Assembly: GCA_001839685.1 (NCBI GenBank)
Contig: MLAK01000914.1
Coordinates: 1-47,998 of the forward strand
DNA length: 47,998 nt
Source: Tritrichomonas foetus
Lineage: Eukaryota; Parabasalia; Tritrichomonadida; Tritrichomonadidae
Direction: 5' to 3'
The position numbers were made by a program, and so were the translations under genes. Positions within the stretch are counted from its first letter, which is position 1, and the number at the start of each line of letters is the position of its first letter. Positions 1-10,057 of this stretch are shown in pieces. Below the pieces are notes generated by a model that saw only the letters and a list, made by a program, of their open reading frames with translations, was not told the DNA's origin and ran no database searches.

Positions 1-925
1 TTTCGAACAAAACATCATCTCCATTCAATTCCTCATTATTTTTTCTTAACTATACGTTAAGGAGACGATAAGTGTCACTTTTGCAAAGCCTAACTCAGAT
101 ACACAAACCATTGAATTTTTCATATGATTTCACTTCACTTTCTGAATGACAAACTTTTTCTGTCTATAAACAAACTTTTTGTAAAAATCGTCGTTTTATT
201 TTTACTTCAAATTGAAAACAATTCAGAAAGAATTGAAAAGAAATCACAGAAATTTTATTGAGTCTTTGATCTAATTATTCCCCGATACAAAATCGATGAT
301 TATGGAACACAAAAGCGTAAATAGAATTTTATTACATTATATTATTTGAAGAATACATTAGGATGGTTTAAATTCAGGATTAAAAGAAAAAAAGATATCA
401 AATTACACCAATATAATCTATCATCTTTCCACATTAAACACACATACTGTTTCTATTGTATTCATTGGGGTATAGTTTTTAAACTAAGCATTTTGATTGA
501 AAATCGCTTTTCATAATTTATTTGACTTTTCATATCTCTAACTCACATACATGAAATAAATCGATTTAAGCAAATAAAAACTTGTTGATACAGAATATCA
601 TTCAATTTATTTTTTGTGAAACATGATTATATTGATTTTATATGATTATACTATTTGAAATATTTATTCTAATGTACAAATAGCTAAAATAACAAGAATT
701 CAAAAAGTATACAATAAGATATTAGTATTTCATTTTTAAGTGAAATTCAGAGTATAAATAGTCTAGTACAATTGAAATTATTGAATTGATTTCTTAATAC
801 AAAATAGCGATTCAATATTTCACTGATAGAAAAAAATGAAACAATTAGACCAATTGGCCAATTAACAATATAAAAAGTTTACTAACTCACCCGTTTATTT
901 CTGTAAATAAATAAAAAGCGAGTGA
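1..925. other. AT-rich spacer, no gene seen
   Basis: No reading frame of convincing length or composition is present on either strand. The stretch near 122-150 resembles the leader of the zinc-protein gene at 4909 (both read ATATGATTTCA-TTCACTTTCT), but the codons after its ATG at about 147 end quickly, so no gene is called. Just before the gene at 926 the sequence has an ACTAACTCACC motif that could act as an initiator. Confidence 0.5.
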
Positions 926-1975
926 ATGTTTTCACCGCGCGCCACGAGTGTTCGACACGTTTTCAGTCCACGCCGTCGCTGCCTTCATCCGACTTTAACT
1001 TTCGATGTTCCCAACGGATCTTCTGAATTTCATGATCCAATTTATCTGAAAGACACTTTTCAGAAGCTCCACAGAGAGATTCAAAAGCTGAGAAAAGAAG
1101 TGGGCCCCCTCGTTTCTGAGTATCAGTTCCTTCAAGAGCGAATTGAATTCGGCGACGATGATCCATCAGCCAAAAACGAATATTCGATTAAAATGACCGA
1201 ATTAAATACCGAACAGAATTTCATAAACGAAGAGGTCTCCAAAGCCCGGAGATTTTATTCGCGCGCAACGGTTGAGAAATTCAATCAAGAAATTAAATTA
1301 TGGCGATATGAATTAATTGAAGAAAAAAATGAATTGGAAAAAACTGAATTCAAGTTTAAACTTCTTAAAAAAGAATTCGAAAGGCGCAAATCGAAAAAGT
1401 ATGTGAATGAAATGAAAAAAGAGTTCGACAAAGTTCAGGAAGAAATAAACCATAGAAATATTAAATTGAATGATTTACGTCAAGAAAATTCCAACCTGAC
1501 ACGAAAATATACTTCTTTAATATCTGAGAAGGAAGACTTAAAAGATAAAATGGATTACCTTAGAAGGCAACTCCAATCAATAGAAAATGATAATGCTGCA
1601 AGAAAAGTAAATCTTTCAAAAATCAAAAGAGCAATCAGAAACCTTCAAAACCAAAAATGTAGAAACCCAAGTAATAATAATAATCATAATAAATGTAATC
1701 AAAATCCTAATTATAATGTTCCTAGTCTCAATCCAAACGCAGGAATTAATGAAAATCATATAAATGGTCATCCTAAAGCAGTAAATGCCTTTAGGAAAAC
1801 AGCAATTGTGAAAGTTCAGAAAAATTTATCACCTGGAATTATAAAACCAAGCAAACCATTCGAAAGAACATGTAAATCACCAAGAAGAGTGTATTTCGCT
1901 CTTGATCCTCCACCGAAAATGGTTGATGTCAATGAAACGCGCGAAGATGATGATAATTTCATATCATTCTCTTAA
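926..1975 (+). CDS. Coiled-coil protein of unknown function
   Basis: 349 residues. Residues about 1-35 are basic and Ser/Arg-rich (two FSPR motifs). Residues about 42-245 are strongly heptad-like and charged (many E, K, L and Q), as expected for a long coiled coil. The tail from about 250 is Asn-rich low complexity (runs of NNN and NHN), then a short Pro/Lys-rich end. There is no signal peptide, membrane segment or catalytic motif. Coding GC is higher in the first 250 bases than in the rest. The ATG at 926 is the first in frame, and a possible initiator (CTCACCC) lies about 40 bases upstream. I infer a cytoskeletal or scaffold protein only from the coiled coil; the family is not recognised. 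A 67-residue minus-strand frame inside it is a shadow. Confidence 0.8.
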   Translation: MFSPRATSVRHVFSPRRRCLHPTLTFDVPNGSSEFHDPIYLKDTFQKLHREIQKLRKEVGPLVSEYQFLQERIEFGDDDPSAKNEYSIKMTELNTEQNFINEEVSKARRFYSRATVEKFNQEIKLWRYELIEEKNELEKTEFKFKLLKKEFERRKSKKYVNEMKKEFDKVQEEINHRNIKLNDLRQENSNLTRKYTSLISEKEDLKDKMDYLRRQLQSIENDNAARKVNLSKIKRAIRNLQNQKCRNPSNNNNHNKCNQNPNYNVPSLNPNAGINENHINGHPKAVNAFRKTAIVKVQKNLSPGIIKPSKPFERTCKSPRRVYFALDPPPKMVDVNETREDDDNFISFS

Positions 1976-2365
1976 TTTCTTCTCTTCATTCATGAATCTG
2001 TTTCTTACATAAATTGTTTTTAGTTGTCTTAAAATATCTTTTCTTTTTGTTTTTATTTTGAATTATTTATAAGAAATCTGAACATTCTGCTTTCAGTCTT
2101 AACATTGATTTTCACGTCCAAAAACGCCATGAATAGTATTTCCATCATTTATCATCATGATCAAACTATGTTATGGTAAATTAGTCCCATTTCGGTTTTT
2201 TGGGCTTGAAAAAGATAAAAGTAAAAGTTACTTGATAGATTTAATTCTAACATAATAAAACACATCGAATTGGAATAAATCAAAACAAATCAAAGACATA
2301 AAGAGACAGAGAAATTCAGGATTGTGATGATACAAAGCCATTTATTCAACTATTTATTCAACCAT
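1976..2365. other. Convergent intergenic region, nothing identified
   Basis: 3' ends of the coiled-coil gene and of SRP54 face each other here. The sequence is AT-rich with no coding potential. It must hold both polyadenylation sites, but no signal can be singled out. Confidence 0.5.
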
Positions 2366-3844
2366 TTATTTCTTGTTCTTTGCGGCAGCAAGGCTGCTAT
2401 TCATGAGCCTCTGTAAACCACCAAGTCCTCCAACTTGCTGTAACATCCTTGGGTCCATTGCTTTAGTGAGACCACTCATTGCCTGTTGCATTGCTCGAGG
2501 ATTCATGGAAGAAGGATCTTGGTCCATTTGTATGAGTTTCTTGATCATTGGGCCGCTCATCTTTGAAAACATTTTAGCAAATCGCTTTTGTTCATCAATT
2601 ACATAGTTAATGAACATTGGTGGAAGTCCGGTTCCTCTAGCGAGTCTCCTCCTGCGCGATTCGTCTCTGAAAAGTGGTGGATTTTCGACTTCTTCATCAC
2701 TCATCGAATCAATCACGACAAGCATCTTTTTAACATTATCTGTCATTGATTCATTAGACATTTCTTTTGGTATGAATTGTTTCATACCCATTGTATCCAT
2801 GAGTGAAGAAAGGTCACCCATTTCTAGCACAGTTTGATATTGGGTATACATTTCTCGGAAAGTGAAGTGACCTTCTAAAATGCGCTGAGCTACTTGCTTT
2901 TGTTTATCCATATCGATTTCTTCCATTTTTCTGGCAAATGCCATAACATCACCGAATCCGAGCATTCTTGACACAAAACTTTTTGCGTCGAACACTTCAA
3001 GTGATGACATTCCTTCGCCAGTACCGTAAAATAGAATAGGTGAATTTGTAGCAGCAACAGCTGAAAGTGCACCACCGCCCTTTGCGTCCGAATCCAATTT
3101 GGTGACAATGATGGAGCCGACACCAACTGCTTCAGAGAAGGCTTTGGCCTGATTAAAGGCCATCTGACCAATTGTACCATCGAGTACGAAAATGACCTGA
3201 TCTGGATTGATGGCGTCTTCTAATTGTTGCATTTCCGCAAAGAGTGCGGCTTCTTGCATGTGACGACCAGATGTATCAACAATTACCATATTGAACTTCT
3301 CGCGTTTGAATTTTTCAACACCCGATAATGCAACCTCGACTGGATCCTCTGTAACGAAATCGACGTAGTACGGGATGTTCACCTGTTGTGCATTTTGCAT
3401 AAGTTGCTCGCGAGCGCCTGCTCGGAAAGTATCTGCTGCAATCACTCCAACTTTCCATCCGCGCTTTTTATAATAATTGCCGAGTTTTGTACAAGTGGTA
3501 GTCTTACCTGCACCCTGAAGACCGACCATCATAATTACGTTGACTTTGTCTTTCTCTGGTTCCCACGGCTGGGTACCTGGGTCGATCATCTTTACAAGAG
3601 CGTTTAAGACTTCTCTCTCGATGATTTTACGGGCGGAAACACCGGGAGGAAGATCGGCGAGATTGACTTTGCTTTTGACTTCTTTCATAAAGTTGATGAT
3701 TGTCATTTGATTAACATCGGCGGATTTTAAGGCGTTGATCATTTCGGCCATAAACTCTTTGAAGAAAGCGTCATCAATGTTCTTTGCATTGGCAAGCTTG
3801 TTTAAGCCATTGAGAATTTTTTCACCCAGATCTTGAAGAACCAT
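2366..3844 (-). CDS. SRP54: Signal recognition particle 54 kDa subunit (SRP54)
   Basis: 492 residues, close to the 504 of human SRP54. It is the GTPase subunit that binds signal sequences emerging from the ribosome and delivers the complex to the ER receptor. Visible order: N domain (about 1-95), then the G domain with the P-loop GLQGAGKTTT (108-117), the DTFRAGAREQL insertion-box motif (138-148), DTSGRH (190-195) and TKLD (248-251) followed by DAKGGGALS. The M domain (about 300-492) is rich in Met, with repeated MDxMG and QQ-type helices that line the signal-peptide groove. All GTPase motifs are intact. The start at 3844 matches the family N-terminus (MVLQDLG). An AACGGT motif lies about 50 bases upstream of the ATG. 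Confidence 0.98.
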   Translation of the reverse strand: MVLQDLGEKILNGLNKLANAKNIDDAFFKEFMAEMINALKSADVNQMTIINFMKEVKSKVNLADLPPGVSARKIIEREVLNALVKMIDPGTQPWEPEKDKVNVIMMVGLQGAGKTTTCTKLGNYYKKRGWKVGVIAADTFRAGAREQLMQNAQQVNIPYYVDFVTEDPVEVALSGVEKFKREKFNMVIVDTSGRHMQEAALFAEMQQLEDAINPDQVIFVLDGTIGQMAFNQAKAFSEAVGVGSIIVTKLDSDAKGGGALSAVAATNSPILFYGTGEGMSSLEVFDAKSFVSRMLGFGDVMAFARKMEEIDMDKQKQVAQRILEGHFTFREMYTQYQTVLEMGDLSSLMDTMGMKQFIPKEMSNESMTDNVKKMLVVIDSMSDEEVENPPLFRDESRRRRLARGTGLPPMFINYVIDEQKRFAKMFSKMSGPMIKKLIQMDQDPSSMNPRAMQQAMSGLTKAMDPRMLQQVGGLGGLQRLMNSSLAAAKNKK

Positions 3845-4020
3845 TTTTTTTGGATTGTGGCGAATTTAGAATTGAATAAATTCAGTTAAAACCGTTCGAC
3901 CTAAAATTTTCGAATGGTTTCCTAACTTAAAAAGGGTTAAGGTCAAATTATTGAGGTTGGCTGGTGTTGGTGAACTAACTCGTCTCATGACTCAGCAAGA
4001 ATATATATTAAATGATACAT

Positions 4021-4064
4021 GTTAATATAATAATGTTAATATAACAATGTTAATATAATAATGT
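4021..4064. repeat. 15-bp tandem repeat, about three copies
   Basis: The unit GTTAATATAATAAT recurs about three times with one A/C change (ATAATAATGTT versus ATAACAATGTT). It lies in a non-coding spacer and is probably a simple slippage repeat. Confidence 0.8.
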
Positions 4065-4769
4065 AATAAGTAGAAATTCTAATTTTCACTTGGTTTTGAT
4101 TGAACTATTTTATATCTGATAATTTTTCAATAAATCTGTTTTTTGCGTTTTATTAGTCATATTTTTATTGAATTGAGATATTTTACATGTTTAGAAGATA
4201 TATGTATATACACGAGCAATTATGTTCATACCAATTTGATGTGGTGATTTCTTTGATGTATTTACATATTTGAATGAATTATTAATAAGTACAAAGGTTG
4301 TATCATTAGAATAGTATATTACAACATAAATTAAAAAAACTATTTTTGAAATGATGAACTTCGAATTCGGAGGTTCATGTTGTGTACTTCTAATTTAAAT
4401 AGTTAAATTTATTTGATATATGTGTACGACATTAGTAATTTACCAAATTTCTGGAAATAAGCGAAAATAAATAAATTGTATTCTTTTCTGATGTCATTTT
4501 TGTTTGAATGATTTTTTTTAATTATGGTTAATTCATTATCTATATACATTTTATGAAAAGCATTATTGATTCTAAGATAAAATTTATATGAAATTCTACT
4601 GATAATTAAGATTTGCGAAAAATGTGAAAATTTCTGGACTGTTTGAGATTTAGGGGAATGTCCTGATACACATTGTCACACTCACATTGTAAAATAATTT
4701 GTCAATAATTTTTGATCAACTTTTGTTTTCGGAGGTGTCAATATCGTTTTATATTTCTCCATTGAAAAA

Positions 4770-4850
4770 ATGTTGAATAAAAAATTGAAACGAAATGTTG
4801 AATAAAAAATTGAAACGAAATGTTGACGAAAAAATGGTGAATAAAAAATT
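4770..4850. repeat. 25-bp direct repeat upstream of the zinc-protein gene
   Basis: The unit ATGTTGAATAAAAAATTGAA plus ACGAA occurs perfectly at 4770-4794 and 4795-4819. A third, degenerate copy (ATGTTGACGAAAAAATGGTGAATAAA) follows. It ends about 60 bases before the start codon at 4909, so expansion could affect the promoter of that gene. Confidence 0.8.
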
Positions 4851-4908
4851 GAATTGAATTGATTATCAGTTTGCATATTACAATGATATGATTTCATTTC
4901 ACTTTCTA

Positions 4909-5094
4909 ATGGGTTGTCCACACTGTCGTACCTCTAATAATTGGTCTAAATGTTCATCATGCGGAATGATACATTGTAATTCCTGTGGTAAAACACAAAG
5001 TGGTTCCAAACGCCGCGCTGCAAACGTTTGTCCAGGATGCAATAAAACTGGAACACTTTCAAAGACATCAACACCACCACCTTGGGGTAAGTAA
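4909..5094 (+). CDS. Small eight-cysteine zinc-ribbon protein
   Basis: 61 residues. Four CxxC knuckles are visible: CPHC (3-6), CSSC (15-18), CNSC (23-26) and CPGC (41-44), enough ligands for two zinc ions. After the first pair it is basic (SKRR), and it ends Thr/Pro-rich. I chose the ATG at 4909, not the in-frame ATG at 4888, for two reasons. The shorter start puts the first knuckle at the N-terminus. It also leaves TCATT and TCACT initiator-like motifs directly upstream as leader. No family assignment is possible at this length. Such mini zinc ribbons usually bind nucleic acid or proteins, but here that is inference only. The end TGGGGTAAGTAA resembles a 5' splice site, but I see no matching parabasalid 3' intron motif. 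Confidence 0.65.
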   Translation: MGCPHCRTSNNWSKCSSCGMIHCNSCGKTQSGSKRRAANVCPGCNKTGTLSKTSTPPPWGK

Positions 5095-6755
5095 CTAAAA
5101 ATTACATTAATTAACTCACAAACTTCTGCGATTTCTATTTATTACAAATTTTTTATAAACCAATTCCTGAAAGTGTATCATTGAAGAGAAAATTCATTGA
5201 ATAGAATATTCATTGAATATCCAGAAGAAACCATTCGAATTTCAGATATTAAATTGTATTTAAGGGAGCAGTAGCAAAAGTACACAACCTATGCTTCTAC
5301 GCTTATGATTTTATTTATATTTTCTCCATATAATTAGCATAATTAAAAAATAATATATCCAAAATATTAAAAGATTTTGTCTTTTTATTTTTGAGATATT
5401 CTTCGATTTAATAAAAAAAGCAATTTTTTTAGAAATACTTATTGTTTTGAATACATTATAATCGTCTATTCCATTGAAAATGAAAATCTACTTTTTTCCC
5501 ACACATATGCGACATATCCTTGATTTTTGAGAGTATTTACATGGATAAGCTCCTTCAAAAGTATTTTAAGAAAGAAAAAAAAAATTTGCCCAAAAAATAA
5601 GATTCTCAAATAATTTCAGAATTAAATTCAATTTCCTTCTTTATTAATAAGAATGTTCATGATTTTGTGTGAATTGAATACAATTGGTTCATTAGATTTT
5701 GATCAAATATCGAATTTTTTTTGAGAACGTAATTCTCGACAACCAAAAGACGAAAATGCTTTATAAATCGATGTTAATACACTCTGACGAAATTGTGCAT
5801 GTTGGCAAAGTTTGAAAAAAAATCTAAGCATCAATCTTTCGGAAAATTCAAATTCAATAAAATTGGTGTATTGCAAGATAAATTCGATAAAATTGTCCAC
5901 ATAGTAGGGATAATATAGAGAAATATTTGAGTAACTCTTTGATCTAGTGGAAAGGGCTAAATCTTTCATCTGCCTGGAGATTTTAGAAATAACGTGTAAT
6001 TTCGAAAATAGTAATCAAGCGAATTTTGGCATTTTTTATTGGTTGAGATCTATTCAGCAAAAATTCGTTGCTGTAAATTAAGCATCAGAGAGTCGGGAAG
6101 TTGTTTCCAAGATTCGAAAAAGTTCAGTTTATTTAATGAAAATAAACGTATTTCCAGGTTGTGTACCATATTCGAATTTTTTTTTCTGAAAGAATAATTT
6201 TTTTTGTGAGAAGATATGTTAATTATAAGGTCATTTAAATTCAATTCATACGTTTAAAGTATTCAATTCCCCATAATTTATTTTAGTTATATCTTGATGA
6301 ATAGCTAGAATTTTTCAATAATTATTTCATTGTCATGTATCCTAACATTCATCATATCATAAAGCATGCATAGCTAAATTCCATTGATTTTCGCCATATT
6401 CCGTATCTCGATAATTTCTCCGGCGAATTTTTTTTAATCGAGATATGTTATTCTACACCCATATATTTCCCGACATATTTTCAATTATAAGTCCCAATTT
6501 TAATAACTAGAATAAATGCTAATTATCTTTTGTGATGATTCTTAATTTTGTTATTTGATCTGGTCATTACATATTTAACAGCCCTNGCTACCTTCCTACA
6601 TATTCCATTTCTCTCTACANCTATTATCTCTCTCACAAACATCAAATCAAAAAATTGAATTAAAATGGCGGTTGCCACTGCTCCCTTAAATAACAAAAGC
6701 AAAATTATGATAGTAATAATCGTTTAATAATAATATAAAAATAAATCAAATAACT
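5095..6755. other. Gene-poor region with decayed frames
   Basis: No intact gene. On the minus strand two short frames, 6050-6244 (64 codons) and 5703-5969 (88 codons), have protein-like composition (for example FFESWKQLPDSLM and FFKLCQHAQF). They are separated by stops and frame changes, which suggests an old decayed gene of unknown family. Two unresolved bases (6586, 6620) are present. The region is bracketed by a 16-nt inverted repeat, described separately. Confidence 0.4.
5257..6692. mobile_element. Possible degenerate transposable element bounded by 16-nt inverted repeats
   Basis: TATTTAAGGGAGCAGT at 5257-5272 is the exact reverse complement of ACTGCTCCCTTAAATA at 6677-6692. The ends could be read as TTAA flanking a GGGAGCAGT...ACTGCTCCC element of about 1.4 kb. 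The inside holds only decayed minus-strand frames. No transposase motif is visible, and identity stops after 16 nt. The element type is therefore open (a TTAA target would fit piggyBac-like elements, but the terminal GGG does not match their usual CCC), and chance pairing is not excluded. Confidence 0.3.
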
Positions 6756-9700
6756 CTACTTAGACTTAAAGTAAGCTTCAAGTCGTTGTAAAAGGCACTT
6801 GGGACACTGTGCTGGAATTTTCTGAAGCAAATAAGTATCGAAAACGAATTGAGCTGTGTTTGGAAGTTTCTTAGAAATTAAAAAGTTTTTAACTCGAGTA
6901 ACATTTTGAAGCATTTCATTTGTGTTTAAAACATGATTGCAATTAAAAACAAAAAGTTTTCCTTCCTTAAACCTCAAAGAAGGAACAATTGCAGGATGAA
7001 CATTTTTCTGTATTAGTTTAACCGAAAAATTATCAACAACAGCTCTGGTTTTCTTAGGAGGTGGTGGTAAAAGTGACATCAATTGTTGTTTATTAAACTT
7101 TTTAAGGTCATCTGGATGTAACAAAAATGATTTTCGTGCATATTCTTGTGTTATTTGATCATCAGCCACTTTGACATCTCTGAAAACGAGGGCATGGAAA
7201 ATATGAGAAGCTGCTTCTCTTGGGAAATCTGTTATATATGGTTCAAGGTTTTGAATACCTAAACAGTTTGGTAGTTTTTCCCATCGACCGAATAATGCAT
7301 AAATAAATGTTGTAAAAGGCTCTCTGTCAAATATTTTGAGTAAGAAGTCTTCGCTGTACTTCGAAGAAATCAAACGAAGTTCGCTAAATGAAGGTTGTTC
7401 AGTTGATTTAACTGGATGATTATATAATTTCATCGGAATGCTTGCAGAACCAATTACATAAAACATTCCGTCATTTTTAACAATATTCAATAAACTTCCG
7501 ACTCGTTGCGAATATTTGCGTATTTCTACATCCGTATATTTATTTACAACTAAAAATGAACCACCTCCACCAATGATGGCTTCATCAATACCACTTCTAC
7601 AGAATTCAAAATCAATGTCATATATTTTTGAATCAATTATACATTGAGTCTTCGAAATAATAGAAATTGGTATATCATCAACTGCTGAAATAGCATGAAC
7701 AAAATGTGTCATTGGAATTTTAGTGACATTTTTATTTGTTATAGAAATTGAGTATAACTCACCATTTTCATCAATAGCAAACAAAATATTCTTACCAAGG
7801 GCAATATCAATAAATTCACCTGTTACAGAGTCACCATCTTCGAAAAATATACTTCCAGAAACAGACAAAAATGCAACTGATTCTTCATTCGCTTCAATTT
7901 TCACAGTTGGATGAATATCATGAAGTTCAATAAAGTCAATTCTTGGTAATTCGGTTTTATAAACATTCAAAAGCTGGTCGGTTACATATAATATTTTCCC
8001 ATTCAATGCAAAAGAAGTAATCGAGAATGGTGCTTCAATTTTTTGATTTCCAAAATAAAGAGTATCTGATAAATATATCATTGTATCTTTGTAAAAAGTT
8101 AAATCATAACAAATTTTATCTATATCTACTAGTTCATCAGTCGAATCAAGCATTGCTCGATATTGATTCAATAGGGATTTATAGTGAGCAGAAAATGAAA
8201 AAATAGGATAGGCAGGAATATCTAGTTTTGAAGCACTCTGTAAAATAGAAATATCATCATTTTCAATGCCAAAAGAAATATTGTATCTGAATCTAAGTGC
8301 CAATGGAATTGATGAAACAACTTTTTCATCGTTAATTTTGTATCCTTCCATTAAGGGTGTTTGTTCGAATACTCTAGGTGGTAATAAATATTGGTTTGCA
8401 TTTTGTTTTTGTTTATCTTTATTGAAAATATGATCCATTCTTCGATAGAATGCATAAAATGATTTATTTTTTAATATTACACGATCAGCAAATAATGGAA
8501 TTGATTTTTCAAACATTGATGCTTTATTATATGATTTCAAAGCAACATGGAGGGCAAGTCGATCAAGACCACTTTGCAAAAATCTAAGAAGTGTATCTCT
8601 TAAATCACATTTTTCATGTTGCATAATTTCAAATGCGCCTGAATAGTTCTTTTGTTTAACATATTCATTAATGATATATTGGAATAAATATGGAATTGAA
8701 AGTTCAAGACCCTGTCCAATAAAAATAGCATCATCAAGGCGTTTATTGAATACTAAACGCGCAAAAATTCCATCAATGTTATCTTTCTTTAAAGATACAT
8801 GAATAATAGAATTAGCAGATGATAAAGAAACTTCATCATCTTCAAATGAAATTAAATGAATTTCTGCTCGCTGGTCCAAAATGACAACAGGTTCATGATA
8901 TGGTTGAATAAATCGTGTATAAACCTTTTCATTTGTGCAATAAAAAATGAAATGTTTGGTGATAGTTATTGATTTTGTTTCATTAGAATTTGTATTGAAT
9001 TCGGTTGTTTTAATTTCACGCAAATCTGAGTCATAAAACTTTAAATTCTTTTGTAAAATGTAATAAAGCCAATTGGCTTGGTTTATTGAACATTGAATAG
9101 AAAATGGTTGATTAAAAACAATAGGAAGCTTCAATAACTGAGAATTTAAAACTATATCGTTGTTTTCAAATGAAAAAATATATAAATATGAAATTGTTTC
9201 ATTGTTTTCGTTAGTAAAAAGTGTCACATATAGTTTATCACCATTTTGGTCAAATAAAGTGCAGATCATTTCATTGACAGCAAAATTTTTAAGACCGGTT
9301 TCTGGATGTCGAATATTCAAAAAATGTACTCCATTCTTTTCAACAAAAACTACAAATGATGTTGATTCGTTTGGCTCCCACCAAGATGCACTTAAAACCG
9401 AAAAGGGAAGCTGGCCTGAAATGTCTGATGAAATTAATGTGTGTTTGATTGCATCTGAAAAACCGAGAGTTTGTAGTGAAAAACTAGGATCATTAATAAT
9501 GCCTGGAATGTTTTTTGGATGAATAAACTCAAGAAGTTTCGTGATTGGAATAATCTTATAATTCGATTCCTGATTAATCCAAATAATTTGGCGGAGACTT
9601 GGCGAAATGAAAACAAATTTCGAATTTTTGAATTCACGTTCCACTTTGCAAACAATTGGCGGATAATGAGTTTGAGATTCGGTAATTAAATAAACAACAT

Positions 9701-9821
9701 CTTTTTTCATGATTGTCGCAGTAATTATAATATCATTGATCTTTTTGGTATCTGAATGAATAAATGTTTCGTCGAAGTCAGCGGTAATTAAGTTTTCGAG
9801 TCGAAGAATTTCATGAATCAT
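6756..9821 (-). CDS. Large predicted beta-propeller / helical-solenoid protein
   Basis: 1021 residues, unrecognised by name. Residues about 1-340 are beta-rich with short repeated strands, as in a WD40-like propeller. Residues about 345-480 are helical (FARLVFNKRLDDAI, EYVKQKNYSGAFEIM) and resemble the solenoid of vesicle-tethering proteins such as Vps18 or Vps11. Residues about 530-800 again look like propeller blades (LNGKILYVTD, LGKNILFAIDENGELY). The C-terminal part is helical, includes a PPPPKK linker, and ends with a lone CPKC pair close to the terminus, which is not a full RING. A role in trafficking is inference from architecture only. The leader carries AACGGT 17 bases before the ATG, and the gene is divergent from the 10058 gene with 236 bp between them. 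Confidence 0.85.
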   Translation of the reverse strand: MIHEILRLENLITADFDETFIHSDTKKINDIIITATIMKKDVVYLITESQTHYPPIVCKVEREFKNSKFVFISPSLRQIIWINQESNYKIIPITKLLEFIHPKNIPGIINDPSFSLQTLGFSDAIKHTLISSDISGQLPFSVLSASWWEPNESTSFVVFVEKNGVHFLNIRHPETGLKNFAVNEMICTLFDQNGDKLYVTLFTNENNETISYLYIFSFENNDIVLNSQLLKLPIVFNQPFSIQCSINQANWLYYILQKNLKFYDSDLREIKTTEFNTNSNETKSITITKHFIFYCTNEKVYTRFIQPYHEPVVILDQRAEIHLISFEDDEVSLSSANSIIHVSLKKDNIDGIFARLVFNKRLDDAIFIGQGLELSIPYLFQYIINEYVKQKNYSGAFEIMQHEKCDLRDTLLRFLQSGLDRLALHVALKSYNKASMFEKSIPLFADRVILKNKSFYAFYRRMDHIFNKDKQKQNANQYLLPPRVFEQTPLMEGYKINDEKVVSSIPLALRFRYNISFGIENDDISILQSASKLDIPAYPIFSFSAHYKSLLNQYRAMLDSTDELVDIDKICYDLTFYKDTMIYLSDTLYFGNQKIEAPFSITSFALNGKILYVTDQLLNVYKTELPRIDFIELHDIHPTVKIEANEESVAFLSVSGSIFFEDGDSVTGEFIDIALGKNILFAIDENGELYSISITNKNVTKIPMTHFVHAISAVDDIPISIISKTQCIIDSKIYDIDFEFCRSGIDEAIIGGGGSFLVVNKYTDVEIRKYSQRVGSLLNIVKNDGMFYVIGSASIPMKLYNHPVKSTEQPSFSELRLISSKYSEDFLLKIFDREPFTTFIYALFGRWEKLPNCLGIQNLEPYITDFPREAASHIFHALVFRDVKVADDQITQEYARKSFLLHPDDLKKFNKQQLMSLLPPPPKKTRAVVDNFSVKLIQKNVHPAIVPSLRFKEGKLFVFNCNHVLNTNEMLQNVTRVKNFLISKKLPNTAQFVFDTYLLQKIPAQCPKCLLQRLEAYFKSK

Positions 9822-10057
9822 TTAATGGTTATTGGTGACCGTTTAAATCTTCACTTTTTAAAAACCGTAGGTTAGAAATCCTAAGACAAATATTCATTAA
9901 AATTATCTTTGTTTGTAGAATATATTTATTTATTACTATCATTTATAAGGCTTTATAAATATTAATAAAACATAAAGAGTAGATATTAATAGCATATTTT
10001 CCAGATAGATATGAAAAACCTAAAAAAAAATTGAATTGAATTGATATTTGTTCTAAC

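Larger units (their letters stand above)
3845..4908. other. AT-rich spacer with short tandem repeats
   Basis: No gene is supported. It holds a 15-bp triplicate (AATATAA-AATGTT type) at about 4021-4064 and a 25-bp direct repeat at 4770-4850 just before the zinc-protein gene. A 79-residue minus-strand frame (4682-4921) runs through the 25-bp repeat and overlaps the zinc-protein start. It is low-complexity and was not called. Confidence 0.5.

Noticed and set aside
120..190. Copy of the zinc-protein leader at the window start
   Set aside because: Only about 20 bases match, and the following frame closes at once; chance or promoter similarity.
5082..5110. GGTAAGTAAC at the end of the zinc-protein gene as a 5' splice site
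   Set aside because: No parabasalid-type ACTAACACACAG 3' motif follows, and the frame stops properly at TAA.
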